DNA from: an uncultured Bacteroidales bacterium
Lineage (GTDB): Bacteria > Bacteroidota > Bacteroidia > Bacteroidales > Bacteroidaceae
Reading direction: 5' to 3'
Assembly (NCBI GenBank): GCA_902787575.1
Contig: CADAGX010000005.1
Span: forward strand, 55,826 to 119,825
DNA: 64,000 nucleotides
The notes beneath the pieces were generated by a model, which saw only the letters and a program-made list of their open reading frames with translations, was not told the DNA's origin and did no database searches. Numbering within the stretch: position 1 is the first letter of the stretch; the number at the start of each line of letters is the position of its first letter. This document shows, piece by piece, positions 1-9,312 of this stretch. The position numbers and the translations under genes are program-made.

Positions 1-1406
1 AACGCGTTGGCGGAGTAGACGTAGTCCGTGGAGCTGTAGCCGAGATTGAAGAAGCGCTGCGAATACTCTGCGCCGAACTGCATGAGCCACTTGTCAGATA
101 CCTGCTCCGAAAGCATGGTATTCAGCAGCAGGCGGTCTTCGTTCATCCGCTGATGGCTGTACGGCGCGATGGTATGAGGCTCGGCATAGCCCATGGCCGG
201 GTCGAAAACGCCGGCCGCGTTCTGATTGAGCCTCCAGTAGCCGATGTCGGTATTTATGTGCTGTGCGTTGTAGGCCAGGGTGGTGCGCCACGTCCAACGC
301 TTGGCGAAGTGAATCTTGTGCGAGGCGCCGCCCAACAGTCCCCACATGTGTCCCTTCTGTTTCGACGCGTCGTAGATGGTATGCACGTCGTCGATGTCGG
401 GCAGATGATCGTCGGCACCGTCGTAGTAGCCAAGCGAGAAAATGGAAAACGTGCCTGCCTTTGTGGGCATGTTGAGTTTGAGCGAAAAATCGTGAAAGTC
501 GAATTTCGTGTCGTAATCTATGATATTTAGTTTGTCGGCCAGCGAGGTGAAGCCGTATCGGTAGTTGAAAATGTAACTCGACTTGCTGTTTTTCGAAAGC
601 GGGCCTTCGCTCGTAAATTCCTCCGAGACGCTGCCCACCTGCACAAGGCTCTCGTACTTGGCGTTATTGCCTGCGCGCATATTTATGTCGAAGACGCCGC
701 TCAGCGAGTTCGAGTAGTTGGCATTGAATGTGGAGGTGAAAAAATCCGAATTGCCCATGACGTTGGCGTTCAGGGCGCTCACCATGCCAAATCCTGCCTC
801 GTAGAAATCGTTGTAGTGGTTGGGCGTGAAGACTTCTACGCCTTCGATGCGGTATTTCATCATCTGCGGAGCGCATCCGTGAACCGACACACCGTTGCCG
901 TTGCTGCTGGCCGAGATGCCTGCGAAGGCCGATACCAGTCGGGCCGGGTCGTTGGCACCGCCGGCATAACGCGTGGCCTCCTCCATGGAGAGCATCATAC
1001 CACCTACGAGGGCTGTGGGATTGACCGTCGACTCCTTATTCACGCGCGGTTTCACGGTGACTTCGCCCAGCTGTCTCGTGTTCTCGCGCAGAGTGATATG
1101 AATGATATTTTCCTTGGCACCTACAATCAATTGCTCTTTCAGTACGTTGGGCTCGTAGCCCACATACGAGGCTTCCACGGTGTAACGGCCGGGCTGCTGG
1201 ATGTTGATGCGATAGTTGCCGTCCATGTCGGTGCGTGCGCCGACGCCCGTCAGTTCGGAAATCTTCACCGTGGCGCCGATGAGCGGCTCGCCACTGATGG
1301 CATCTGTCACCGTGCCTCGCAGCGTCTGCGCCTCGGCTGTCAGGACAAGGCTGCAGAACGTCAGGATGGCCGCCACTGCTCTCATGCTCATTTTCGTGTA
1401 CTTCAT
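1..1406 (-). CDS. TonB-dependent outer-membrane receptor with carboxypeptidase-like N-domain (partial)
   Basis: Translation from the ATG at 1406 gives a signal peptide ending near AEAQ, then a CarboxypepD_reg-like domain (GTVTDAISGEPLIGATV, residues ~31-47), a plug domain (from about residue 115, with RIEGVEVFTPNHYNDF) and the first part of a beta barrel. The frame stays open to base 1, so the C-terminal half lies outside the window; this is an edge effect, not a broken gene. The family moves large ligands across the outer membrane using TonB energy. No SusD partner is visible next to it and the substrate cannot be told. The gene is transcribed away from clpB, with a clpB terminator and about 190 bases between them. 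The upstream sequence has GAACTTTG, a near match to the -7 element. Confidence 0.88.
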   Translation of the reverse strand, partial: MKYTKMSMRAVAAILTFCSLVLTAEAQTLRGTVTDAISGEPLIGATVKISELTGVGARTDMDGNYRINIQQPGRYTVEASYVGYEPNVLKEQLIVGAKENIIHITLRENTRQLGEVTVKPRVNKESTVNPTALVGGMMLSMEEATRYAGGANDPARLVSAFAGISASSNGNGVSVHGCAPQMMKYRIEGVEVFTPNHYNDFYEAGFGMVSALNANVMGNSDFFTSTFNANYSNSLSGVFDINMRAGNNAKYESLVQVGSVSEEFTSEGPLSKNSKSSYIFNYRYGFTSLADKLNIIDYDTKFDFHDFSLKLNMPTKAGTFSIFSLGYYDGADDHLPDIDDVHTIYDASKQKGHMWGLLGGASHKIHFAKRWTWRTTLAYNAQHINTDIGYWRLNQNAAGVFDPAMGYAEPHTIAPYSHQRMNEDRLLLNTMLSEQVSDKWLMQFGAEYSQRFFNLGYSSTDYVYSANA

Positions 1407-1530
1407 TATCTTGAATACTTGGTGTTTTTATTTGTTGTTGTAGTTTGTTTTGCCAATTTTCACCTGCAAAGTTCGGAATATTTCGTCAAAAGTGGAAACG
1501 AACGGCCCATCTTTTTGTCGAAACCGCACA

Positions 1531-1567
1531 AGAAAAAACGGAGAACTGCGAAAGGCAGTTCTCCGTC
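1531..1567 (-). terminator. intrinsic terminator of clpB
   Basis: Read on the minus strand, an 11-bp perfect stem (CGGAGAACTGC with GCAGTTCTCCG, 1539-1549 and 1555-1565) has a 5-base loop and is followed by a run of six T. It starts about 30 bases after the clpB stop, as expected for a Rho-independent terminator. Confidence 0.9.
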
Positions 1568-1593
1568 GTCTCGTTGTCCGGGATGTTGCGCCC

Positions 1594-4152
1594 TTAGTTG
1601 CTGAAGGCGAGGTGGTCTCCTTCGGCACGCACACGTATGGGCCGGTTGCGGTCGATGTGCGAGCCGAGCAGTGTCTTGCTGAGGTCGTTGAGCAGCAGGC
1701 GCTGGATGGCACGCTTGACGGGGCGGGCACCAAAGTCGGGGTCGTAGCCCACTTCGGCCAGCAGCTCGATAGCCGAGTCTTCCAACTGCAGGGAAATGCC
1801 GTTCTGCTGCAGCATTTTCTGGATTCCATCCACTTGCAGTTTCACAACCTGCTTTATCTGGCCTTGTGTCAGCGGCCGGAAGACAACAATCTCGTCGATA
1901 CGGTTCAGGAATTCCGGTCGGATGGTCCGCTTCAGCAGGTCGGTGACTTGCCGCACGGCCTCGTCGTGGTCTGTGTTGCCCTGAATGAGCTGGCTGCCGA
2001 GGTTGCTGGTCATGATGATGATGGTGTTCTTGAAGTTTACGGTGCGTCCCTTGGAGTCCGTCAGCCGTCCGTCGTCGAGCACTTGCAGCAGCGTATTGAA
2101 GACGTCGGGGTGAGCCTTTTCGATTTCGTCGAACAGCACCACCTGATAGGGCTTGCGTCGCACGGCTTCCGTCAGCTGTCCGCCTTCGTCGTAGCCTACG
2201 TAGCCCGGAGGTGCGCCTATCAGACGTGTGACGCTGAACTTCTCTTGATACTCGCTCATGTCTATTCGTGTCATCATCGTCTCGTCGTCGAAGAGATAAT
2301 CGGCCAAGGCTTTTGCCAGTTCGGTCTTGCCGACACCCGTTGTGCCGAGGAAGATGAACGAGCCGATGGGTCGCTTCGGGTCTTGCAAACCGGCGCGGCT
2401 GCGTCGCACGGCGTTGCTGACGGCTTCGATGGCTTCGTCTTGTCCGATGACGCGGCGATGGAGTTCCTCCTCGAGGTGAAGCAGTTTCTCGCGCTCGCTC
2501 TGCATCATCTTGCTCACGGGTATGCCCGTCCAGCGGCTCACCACGTCGGCAATGTCGTCGGCCGTCACCTCTTCCTTTACCATTGCCGAGGCGCCCTGTG
2601 CCTCCCTTAGTTGCTCCTGTATGCGGGCAATCTCGTCTTCCAGCTCCTTGAGTTTTCCGTAGCGTATCTCGGCCACGCGGCCGTAGTTGCCTTCGCGTTC
2701 GGCACGCTCGGCTTCGAACTTCAGTTGCTCAATCTGCTGCTTGTTCTGCTGAATGCGGTTCACCAGTTCCTTCTCGCCCTTCCATTTGGCTTTGAAGGCG
2801 TTGACCTCCTCTTGCAGTTCGGCAATCTCCCCGCTCAGCTTCTCCAGTTTCTCGCTGTCGCCTTCGCGTTTGATGGCTTCGCGTTCAATCTCGAGTTGCT
2901 TCAGGCGTCGTGTCTTCTCGTCGAGTTCCTCTGGCACGCTGTCGCGCTCCATACGCAGCTTTGCCGCAGCCTCGTCCATGAGGTCGATGGCCTTGTCGGG
3001 CAGGAAACGCTCTGTGATGTATCGCGCGGAGAGTTCGACGGCTGCTATGATGGCGTCGTCCTGGATACGTACCTTGTGGTGGTTTTCGTAGCGCTCCTTC
3101 AGTCCGCGCAGGATGCTGATGCTCGACAGCGTGTCGGGCTCGTCCACCATGACGGTCTGGAAGCGTCGCTCCAGTGCTTTGTCCTTCTCGAAATACTTCT
3201 GGTACTCGTCGAGCGTCGTGGCTCCGATGCTGCGCAGTTCGCCTCGCGCCAGTGCGGGTTTCAGTATGTTGGCGGCATCCATGGCGCCTTCGCTCTTACC
3301 GGCGCCCACAAGCGTGTGGATTTCGTCGATGAAGAGGATAATGCGGCCTTCGCTCTTCGTCACTTCGTTTACGACGCTTTTCAGTCGTTCCTCGAACTCG
3401 CCCTTGTACTTGGCGCCGGCTATCAGGGCACCCATGTCGAGCGAATAGAGTTGCTTGTCCTTCAGGTTCTCGGGCACGTCGCCGCGCAGGATTCTGTGTG
3501 CCAGACCTTCCACGATGGCCGTCTTGCCCGTGCCGGGTTCGCCGATGAGGATGGGATTGTTCTTTGTCCGTCGCGACAGGATTTGCAGCACACGTCGTAT
3601 CTCCTCGTCTCGCCCGATTACGGGGTCGAGCTTGCCGGCGCGTGCTTCGTCCACCAGGTTGCGTGCATACTTCTGCAGGCTCTGGTAGGTGTCCTCGCTC
3701 GACTGCGACTTCACTTTCTCGCCTCCACGCAGTTCTTCGACGGCCTTGTGCAGTTCCTTCTCCGTCACGCCCATGTCCTTCAGCATTTTGGCAGCGGTGC
3801 AGTTGACGGCGAGCGTGGCTTCCAGTATGTGTTCGAGCGACACGTACTCGTCGCCGTTCTGCTGCGCCATGTCTTCGGCCTTCATCAGCACTTCGTTTGC
3901 CTCGCGGCTCAGGTAGGGTTCACCGCCCGAGACCTTCGGCAGCGAGCCAATCTGCGCGTCCACTGCCTGCTGGATGAGTGTGGGATTGAGGCCCAGCTTC
4001 TGGAAAATGAAGTGTATCACTTGCTCGCCCACCTTCAGCACTCCGCTCAGCAGGTGCTCGGGCTCGACGGCTTGCTGGCCTTGCTGCTGCACTCGGTGCA
4101 CTGCCTCTTGTACGGCCTCTTGGGCCTTGATGGTAAATTTGTTCAGGTTCAT
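1594..4152 (-). CDS. clpB: ATP-dependent disaggregase ClpB
   Basis: This is the Hsp100 chaperone that pulls proteins out of aggregates with DnaK. Two Clp_N repeats lie at residues ~1-145. AAA module 1 has Walker A GEPGTGKT (204-211) and [14 protein letters not shown]. The long coiled-coil M domain spans ~400-530 (many E/K/Q heptads). AAA module 2 carries [14 protein letters not shown] near residue 605 and the GPPGYVGY-like pore motif as [13 protein letters not shown]. The length of 852 aa matches the family. I chose the ATG at 4152 ([13 protein letters not shown]) because AAGAAAGGAG sits just upstream and family similarity begins there; an upstream in-frame ATG at 4227 adds 25 unrelated residues. 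No HrcA or CIRCE-type operator was seen. Confidence 0.97.
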   Translation of the reverse strand: MNLNKFTIKAQEAVQEAVHRVQQQGQQAVEPEHLLSGVLKVGEQVIHFIFQKLGLNPTLIQQAVDAQIGSLPKVSGGEPYLSREANEVLMKAEDMAQQNGDEYVSLEHILEATLAVNCTAAKMLKDMGVTEKELHKAVEELRGGEKVKSQSSEDTYQSLQKYARNLVDEARAGKLDPVIGRDEEIRRVLQILSRRTKNNPILIGEPGTGKTAIVEGLAHRILRGDVPENLKDKQLYSLDMGALIAGAKYKGEFEERLKSVVNEVTKSEGRIILFIDEIHTLVGAGKSEGAMDAANILKPALARGELRSIGATTLDEYQKYFEKDKALERRFQTVMVDEPDTLSSISILRGLKERYENHHKVRIQDDAIIAAVELSARYITERFLPDKAIDLMDEAAAKLRMERDSVPEELDEKTRRLKQLEIEREAIKREGDSEKLEKLSGEIAELQEEVNAFKAKWKGEKELVNRIQQNKQQIEQLKFEAERAEREGNYGRVAEIRYGKLKELEDEIARIQEQLREAQGASAMVKEEVTADDIADVVSRWTGIPVSKMMQSEREKLLHLEEELHRRVIGQDEAIEAVSNAVRRSRAGLQDPKRPIGSFIFLGTTGVGKTELAKALADYLFDDETMMTRIDMSEYQEKFSVTRLIGAPPGYVGYDEGGQLTEAVRRKPYQVVLFDEIEKAHPDVFNTLLQVLDDGRLTDSKGRTVNFKNTIIIMTSNLGSQLIQGNTDHDEAVRQVTDLLKRTIRPEFLNRIDEIVVFRPLTQGQIKQVVKLQVDGIQKMLQQNGISLQLEDSAIELLAEVGYDPDFGARPVKRAIQRLLLNDLSKTLLGSHIDRNRPIRVRAEGDHLAFSN

Positions 4153-4248
4153 ATTCTTGTCTCCTTTCTTTTCGTTTTCTATCTCCGGCAGCAACAAAAA
4201 ACGCGCACACAGGCCGCCGACAGACAAACTGGCGCTAAAGCCGACAAG

Positions 4249-4330
4249 ATGACGCGTCGCATCGTTTCATGCCACGCGTCGCAATCGCTCATGCCACGCG
4301 TCGCAATCGCTCACGCCACGCGTCGCATCT
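4249..4330. repeat. 22-bp tandem array, core GCGACGCGTGGC
   Basis: Four units start at 4249, 4271, 4293 and 4315, exactly 22 bases apart. On the plus strand each holds GCCACGCGTCGC (first copy ATGACGCGTCGC) plus a 10-base spacer such as AATCGCTCAT. The array lies between the divergent clpB and oxidoreductase genes. The same core and spacing recur at 15649-15712 and 37863-37990. Confidence 0.85.
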
Positions 4331-4373
4331 TGAAAAAGTACACGTCGCGGTTACGTAATTCGGGAATTATTCC

Positions 4374-4381
4374 TAAATTTG
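4374..4381 (+). promoter_or_regulatory. candidate -7 element (TAAATTTG)
   Basis: TAAATTTG fits the Bacteroidota -7 consensus TAnnTTTG and lies 33 bases before the oxidoreductase start. No convincing TTTG was found 19-20 bases further upstream, so this rests on half a promoter. Confidence 0.4.
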
Positions 4382-4414
4382 CGGAGAGAAACCAACAAAA
4401 CAGACCGTCAAAGA

Positions 4415-5395
4415 ATGAAACTCTCCATAGCCGGAACCGGAAAGATAGCCGAGGAAGTGATGCAGATGCTGCAGCGCGAGTTTGCAGGCAGCGTCGAGGT
4501 GACGGGCATCTACGCCCGCGAGCAGAGCGTGGAGCACGCCATAGACCTCTGCATGAAGTACGCACCCACGGGTTTCGTCTTCACCGACTACGCCCGCATG
4601 CTTGCCGAGGCGGAGGCCGACTTTGTCTACATCGCCAATGCCAATCACGTGCACCACACCTATGCGCTCGAGGCCATGCGCGCCGGGCGAAACGTCATTG
4701 TGGAAAAGCCGCTCACCGTCACACGCGAGGAGGCCGAGTCGCTCTACGATGCCGCCATGCAGTATGGCGTGCTCTGTATGCCCGCTTTCAGCCTGCTCTA
4801 CATGCCGCTCTACGCGCAGCTCGCCGAGGCTGTGCGGCAGTTGGGCACCATCCGCATGGTGGACTGCTGCTACGCGCAGTACAGCAGCCGCTACGACCGC
4901 TACCTGAGGGGCGAACTTACGCCAGCCTTCGACCCGGCGTGTGCCGGCGGAGCGCTGATGGACCTGAACATCTACAACCTGTGCTTCACCATCGGACTCT
5001 TTGGCCCTCCGCGCACGGTCTATCACATGTGCAACCGCGGCTTCAACGGAGTGGACACCAGCGGCACACTGCTGCTGCACTATCCCTCGTTCGTGGCCAC
5101 ACTCTCGGCAGCCAAAGACAGCGACGGCACGTCGCACGGCACCATTCAGGGCGAGCGCGGCTACATCAGCATCCCGGGCTCGGTGAGCATCCTCCGCGAG
5201 TTCACGCTCTGTCTGCGAGGCGAGGCACCGCAGACCTTTCGTGCCACCGCAGACCGCCATAGGTTGAGCTACGAGTTCGAGGCCTTCCGCCAGCTGGCCG
5301 ACAACCGTGCCGAGAGCCAGCTCAATATCCCGTATCTGAGCCGTGTGGCGCTGGAGATTGCTATCGCGCTGGAGCGGAAACAAGAAATAGTGTGA
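4415..5395 (+). CDS. Gfo/Idh/MocA family NAD(P)-dependent oxidoreductase
   Basis: The 326-aa cytoplasmic protein opens with a Rossmann fold (MKLSIAGTGKIAEEV). It has the EKP motif of the family (NVIVEKPLT, residues ~97-105), whose Lys is normally catalytic, and a C-terminal alpha/beta domain with GGALMDLNIYNL. In many relatives that last stretch reads GGG..D.G.H; here the usual His is Asn, so catalytic detail may differ. The family reduces or oxidises sugars and related polyols; the substrate is not deducible. I chose the ATG at 4415 because an in-frame ATG 12 codons upstream would put non-homologous residues before the beta strand and sits at the -7 element. The final codons (GTG TGA) are the first bases of a heptad array. 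Confidence 0.88.
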   Translation: MKLSIAGTGKIAEEVMQMLQREFAGSVEVTGIYAREQSVEHAIDLCMKYAPTGFVFTDYARMLAEAEADFVYIANANHVHHTYALEAMRAGRNVIVEKPLTVTREEAESLYDAAMQYGVLCMPAFSLLYMPLYAQLAEAVRQLGTIRMVDCCYAQYSSRYDRYLRGELTPAFDPACAGGALMDLNIYNLCFTIGLFGPPRTVYHMCNRGFNGVDTSGTLLLHYPSFVATLSAAKDSDGTSHGTIQGERGYISIPGSVSILREFTLCLRGEAPQTFRATADRHRLSYEFEAFRQLADNRAESQLNIPYLSRVALEIAIALERKQEIV

Positions 5396-5461
5396 GAGGT
5401 TAGTGGTGAGAGGTTAGTGGTGAGAGGTTAGTGGTGAGAGGTTAGAGGTGAGAGGTGAGAG
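5392..5461. repeat. ten-unit heptanucleotide array across a stop codon
   Basis: Ten contiguous 7-base units alternate GTGAGAG and GTTAGTG (late units GTTAGAG, GTGAGAG). The TGA stop of the oxidoreductase (5393-5395) lies in the first unit. A seven-unit array of the same family in reverse orientation lies at 7948-7996. Confidence 0.9.
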
Positions 5462-5491
5462 AGCCAACAGCCAAAAGTTAGAAACAGAGAG

Positions 5492-5800
5492 ATGAGAAAG
5501 GTGAGAATAACTGCCGTGCGCAAGACCGAATATCCCGATCTGATGGCGCGCTACGAGAACCCGATAGAGCACACCTGCGACGTGTGCCTCGGGCAGGAGT
5601 GGATTTCCGTGGGCGGCCGGCGACCCGAAGGCATGTGCCCTTCGGCGTGGGAGTCTGTGCGCAAGTTTGTGCGCTCGCTCTCTCGCGGCGAGGGAAACTT
5701 CTACGACGGCTGGATGCAGAATCCCATGTCGGCCATGATAAGTTGCAACGACGGCTTTCGCCCCGTGAGTTTCCTACTCGAGGCGCTGCCCGAAACATAA
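5492..5800 (+). CDS. small TIGR04076-like protein
   Basis: A 102-aa protein starting MRKVRITAVRKTEYPDLM, with HTCDVCLGQEW (residues ~28-38), PEGMCPSAWES (~45-55), and a C-terminal WMQNPMSAMISCNDGFRPV stretch. This order of motifs (basic strand, proline-aspartate, PEG-C-W, W..P....C.DG.RPV) is the pattern I recall for the TIGR04076 family, whose function is unknown. Four Cys residues could bind a metal, but they do not make a classic zinc finger. It lies 27 bases before tex and may be cotranscribed with it. It and tex are flanked by the two inverted heptad arrays. Confidence 0.75.
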   Translation: MRKVRITAVRKTEYPDLMARYENPIEHTCDVCLGQEWISVGGRRPEGMCPSAWESVRKFVRSLSRGEGNFYDGWMQNPMSAMISCNDGFRPVSFLLEALPET

Positions 5801-5827
5801 ACGGCTTTTAAACATGGACTTTGAACT

Positions 5828-7960
5828 ATGGACTTTGGACTTATAATTTCTCAGCGGCTGGGACTGAAGGAACAGTTCGTGCAGAACACCATCGACCTGC
5901 TGCAGGACGGAGCCACCATTCCGTTCGTCGCTCGCTACCGCAAGGAAGCCACAGGCGGCATGACGGAAGTGGAAATCAGTGAGGTAAGCAACCTGCTGGA
6001 CGAACTGACGGAACTGCAGAAACGCCGCAACTTCATCCTGCAGAGCATCGAGGCGCAGGAAAAACTGACCGACGAACTGCGCAGCCGCATCGAAGCGTGC
6101 TGGGACAGCAGCGAGCTGGAAGACCTCTACCTGCCCTTCAAACAGAAGCGCCGCACGAAGGCGCAGGTGGCTCGCGAGGCGGGCTTGGAACCGCTGGCCA
6201 ACATCATTCAGGCACAGAACGGCGCACCCATCCGTCAGGCTGCACTGCGCTATATTAATAAGGATAAAGGCGTCGAGACGGCCGAGCAGGCCATTCAGGG
6301 CGCGCAAGACATCATAGCAGAGCGCGTGAGCGAGTACGAGCGGGCGCGTCAGAGCCTGCGCTACACATTCCAGCATCATGCGGTGATACAGAGCCGCGTC
6401 GTCCGTGGCAAGGATGCCGAGGGGCAGAACTTCCGCTCGTGGTTCGAGTGGAGCGAGCCGCTGGCACGCTGTAGCAGCCACCGACTGCTGGCCATGCGGC
6501 GCGGCGAGGCAGAAGGCGTGCTGCGCGTGACGATTTCGGTGGATGACGCATCGGCCATCGAACGCATCAGCCGCATGTTCGTGAAGGGCGACGGCGAAGC
6601 CTCGCAGTTGGTGCGCGAGGCAGTGGAGGACGGATACAAGCGGCTGCTGGAGCCAAGCATTGCGGCCGAGTTTGCCGCTTCGTCCAAAAAGGCTGCCGAC
6701 GAAGAGGCCATCCGCATCTTTGCCCTCGGACTGGAGAAGCTGCTCATGGCGCCACCGCTGGGACAGAAGCGTGTCATGGCCATCGACCCGGGATTCCGCA
6801 CGGGCTGCAAGGTGGTGTGTCTCGACGAGCAGGGCACACTGCTACATCACGACGTTATTTTCCCGCATCCGCCCAAGAACGAACGCGTGCAGGCCATGCT
6901 GGCCGTGCAGCGAATGGTGGAGCGCTATCGTGTGCAAGCCATCTCCATCGGCAACGGAACGGCAGGTCGCGAGACGGAGAACTTCATCCGCCACCTCGAC
7001 TTGCCCGAGGGCGTGGAGGTGTATAGCGTCAGCGAGGACGGCGCCAGCATCTACAGCGCCAGCGACATTGCGCGCGAGGAGTTCCCCGACGAGGATGTCA
7101 CCGTGCGCGGAGCCGTCTCCATAGGCCGCCGACTCATGGACCCGCTGGCGGAACTCGTGAAGATAGACCCCAGCAGCATCGGAGTGGGGCAGTATCAGAA
7201 GGATGTGAACCAGACGCAGTTGCGAAAGAGCCTCGACCAGACCGTGGTCTCGTGCGTGAGCCGTGTGGGCGTGAACCTCAATACGGCCAGCCCGTGGCTG
7301 CTGACTTATGTGAGCGGACTGGGGCCGGCACTGGCGGCAGGCATCGTACGCTACCGTTCGGAGCACGGGCCTTTCCGTTCGCGTCGCGACTTGCTGAGTG
7401 TGCCGCGTCTGGGCGCAAAGGCCTTCCAGCAGTGTGCCGGATTTCTGCGCGTGAAAGGCAGCGAGCCGCTGGATGGCAGTGCGGTGCACCCCGAGCGCTA
7501 CGAATTGGTGCGGCAGATGGCTCGCGATGCTGACTGCACCGTCGAACAGTTGCTTGCCGACAAGCAGCTGCGGCAACGGATAGACCTCAGTCGCTACGTG
7601 TCGGAAGACGTGGGAATGCCCACGCTGCGCGACATCATGGCCGAACTGGAGAAGCCCGGACGCGACCCGCGCGAGCCGCTCGAGCAGTTTGCCTTCGATG
7701 CTACGGTACACGAGATTACGGACCTCAGGGTGGGGCAGGTGTTGCCGGGCATCGTGTCGAACGTTACGAACTTTGGCGCCTTCGTGGATGTGGGCGTGCA
7801 TACGAAGGGACTGGTGCACGTCTCGCAACTTGCGGACCGCTACGTCAAAGACCCCACAACGGTGGTGGCGCCCGGACAGCACGTCACAGTCCGAGTGGTG
7901 GAGGTGGACCTTCAGCGAGGACGCATCTCACTCTCGATGAAAGAACTCTCTAACCACTAA
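5828..7960 (+). CDS. tex: Tex family RNA-binding transcription accessory protein
   Basis: A 710-aa protein with the Tex layout. The N-terminal helical region starts MDFGLIISQRLGLKE. A YqgF/RNase H-like domain follows (MAIDPGFRTGCKVVCLDEQG near residue 320). Then come helix-hairpin-helix segments (LNTASPWLLTYVSGLGPALA and LLSVPRLGAKAFQQCAGF, ~480-540). A C-terminal S1 RNA-binding domain holds GQVLPGIVSNVTNFGAFVDV and GLVHVSQLADRYVKDP. Tex is a cytoplasmic nucleic-acid-binding protein linked to transcription and stress fitness. The last codons (CTC TCT AAC CAC TAA) are built from a heptad array, so the SNH tail is repeat-encoded and could vary with copy number. Just upstream ATGGACTTTG occurs twice (5814, 5828); the second gives the open frame. 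Confidence 0.94.
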   Translation: MDFGLIISQRLGLKEQFVQNTIDLLQDGATIPFVARYRKEATGGMTEVEISEVSNLLDELTELQKRRNFILQSIEAQEKLTDELRSRIEACWDSSELEDLYLPFKQKRRTKAQVAREAGLEPLANIIQAQNGAPIRQAALRYINKDKGVETAEQAIQGAQDIIAERVSEYERARQSLRYTFQHHAVIQSRVVRGKDAEGQNFRSWFEWSEPLARCSSHRLLAMRRGEAEGVLRVTISVDDASAIERISRMFVKGDGEASQLVREAVEDGYKRLLEPSIAAEFAASSKKAADEEAIRIFALGLEKLLMAPPLGQKRVMAIDPGFRTGCKVVCLDEQGTLLHHDVIFPHPPKNERVQAMLAVQRMVERYRVQAISIGNGTAGRETENFIRHLDLPEGVEVYSVSEDGASIYSASDIAREEFPDEDVTVRGAVSIGRRLMDPLAELVKIDPSSIGVGQYQKDVNQTQLRKSLDQTVVSCVSRVGVNLNTASPWLLTYVSGLGPALAAGIVRYRSEHGPFRSRRDLLSVPRLGAKAFQQCAGFLRVKGSEPLDGSAVHPERYELVRQMARDADCTVEQLLADKQLRQRIDLSRYVSEDVGMPTLRDIMAELEKPGRDPREPLEQFAFDATVHEITDLRVGQVLPGIVSNVTNFGAFVDVGVHTKGLVHVSQLADRYVKDPTTVVAPGQHVTVRVVEVDLQRGRISLSMKELSNH

Positions 7961-7996
7961 CCTCTAACCTCTAACCACTCACCTCTAACCACTCAC
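7948..7996. repeat. seven-unit heptanucleotide array across the tex stop codon
   Basis: Seven contiguous units of CTCTAAC, CACTAAC or CACTCAC run without gaps. The tex TAA (7958-7960) lies inside unit two. Reverse-complemented, the units are the GTTAGAG/GTTAGTG/GTGAGTG family of the array at 5392-5461. Confidence 0.9.
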
Positions 7997-8005
7997 CTTT
8001 CTTCT

Positions 8006-9310
8006 TTATTTCGCGAGTTTCGGTTTCCCGCGCTTCCAGACTACGCGTCGCTGCGAGAGAAACCAGTTTTTGCCGTGTGTGCGGTTGCCCTGATAGAAGA
8101 GGTAGGTCTTGCCGTCGCGGTCGGTGAAGATGTGCGGATGGCCCGACTCGCTTTCGTTCCAGCTGCCGGCTGGTCCGTTGGCAAGGAAAGGCTTGTCGGA
8201 GAGGCGCTGGAAATGGATGCCGTCGCGGCTGACGGCCACGCCCACCTGTTGCGGCTCGTTGTTGTAAGCGCCGGCGTAGAACATATACATGCGGCCGCCG
8301 CGAATGCAGATGGAGGGCGCCTCGATGCAATTCTTCTCCCACGGAAGCAGCGGGAAGAGAATCGTGGTGTCGGCGGCTTGCGTCCAAGCGTCGCGGCTGA
8401 AGTCGGTGCCGGCCGGAGCGGTGGCCACGCCCAGCTGCTGGCGGCGATAGTCGGTGTCGCGTGTGGCAAAGTAGAGATAGTAGCGACCACGAAACTCGCA
8501 GACCTCGGCATCTATGGCCCGCCCGCAAGTCCAGCCTTCGCCCTTGGGCGAGAAAATGGGGTTCGTGGGATTGCGGCGGAAGGTGAGCCCGTCGGACGAA
8601 ACGGCGTGGCAGATGGCGTCCGAGCGCCCGCCGCCGTAGGTCTGATAGAAGAGGTGAACCTCTCCGTTCCTCACCAGAGCGCAGGGAGCGCAGAGTCCGC
8701 GGCTCTCGTATTCGAGGCCCTCGGCCGGAGTCAGCTCGCCCACTTTCTCCCATGCGCGCAGGTCGCGGCTCTCGGCAATGCCTATGTTCCAGCCCGAAGC
8801 CTTGTCGTCTGGCCGCGGCGGAATGGAGTAGTACATCAGGTAGCGGCCGCCGAAGCGGATGACATGTGGGTCCTTGGAGAAAGGAACGCCCGTGCGCGAG
8901 ATGTCGCCGTAGAGCATGTCGCCCTCGGGTGTGGCGTTCGGTGTTAGCAGGCTGGAGGCGTCGGCCGTGAAGGTCTGCGAGCGGAGCGTGGCGTCGGCCG
9001 GGCGGTCGAAGACGAGGCGGACATAGAATTTCTTGTATTCATATTCGGGCAACGAGACGCTGAGGTGGAAGTCGCCGTCCTGAGGCTGCATCTGCATGAC
9101 GTTCTCGAAGCGGTCTCTGCGCTGATTGGGCGAGAGGAAGTGAGCCTCCCACAGCTCGGCGCACCGCACGCGGCCGTGGCGTACGCTGACGTGAATGTCT
9201 ATCTGGCTGCCGTCGCAGCGTGGCGTAAACGTGGCTTCGGGTTGGCGGGCTGCAAGCGCGGTGCCAGTGGCGAAGCAGAAAATCAGGGCGAGCAGTGCAA
9301 TTCGTTTCAT
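8006..9310 (-). CDS. exported GH43-like five-bladed propeller glycosidase
   Basis: 434 aa with a Sec signal peptide (MKRIALLALIFCFATGTALA). After an N-terminal beta domain of ~130 residues comes a propeller with repeated YLMYYS / HLFYQTY / YYLYFAT / YMFYAGA / YLFYQGN strands. Acidic residues sit where the catalytic triad of GH43-type enzymes is expected: Asp in FSKDPHV, Asp in GRAIDAEV, Glu in NCIEAPSI. The reading as a glycoside hydrolase of GH43 or a related propeller clan is an inference from these motifs; substrate unknown. It is the last gene of a minus-strand unit sulfatase-MFS-propeller, only 2 bases after the MFS stop, so all three are probably used together on a sulfated or decorated glycan. 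Confidence 0.8.
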   Translation of the reverse strand: MKRIALLALIFCFATGTALAARQPEATFTPRCDGSQIDIHVSVRHGRVRCAELWEAHFLSPNQRRDRFENVMQMQPQDGDFHLSVSLPEYEYKKFYVRLVFDRPADATLRSQTFTADASSLLTPNATPEGDMLYGDISRTGVPFSKDPHVIRFGGRYLMYYSIPPRPDDKASGWNIGIAESRDLRAWEKVGELTPAEGLEYESRGLCAPCALVRNGEVHLFYQTYGGGRSDAICHAVSSDGLTFRRNPTNPIFSPKGEGWTCGRAIDAEVCEFRGRYYLYFATRDTDYRRQQLGVATAPAGTDFSRDAWTQAADTTILFPLLPWEKNCIEAPSICIRGGRMYMFYAGAYNNEPQQVGVAVSRDGIHFQRLSDKPFLANGPAGSWNESESGHPHIFTDRDGKTYLFYQGNRTHGKNWFLSQRRVVWKRGKPKLAK

Positions 9311-9312
9311 CT

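Noticed and set aside
1-1406. Receptor regarded as a truncated pseudogene
   Set aside because: The frame is intact up to the window edge; the rest is simply outside.
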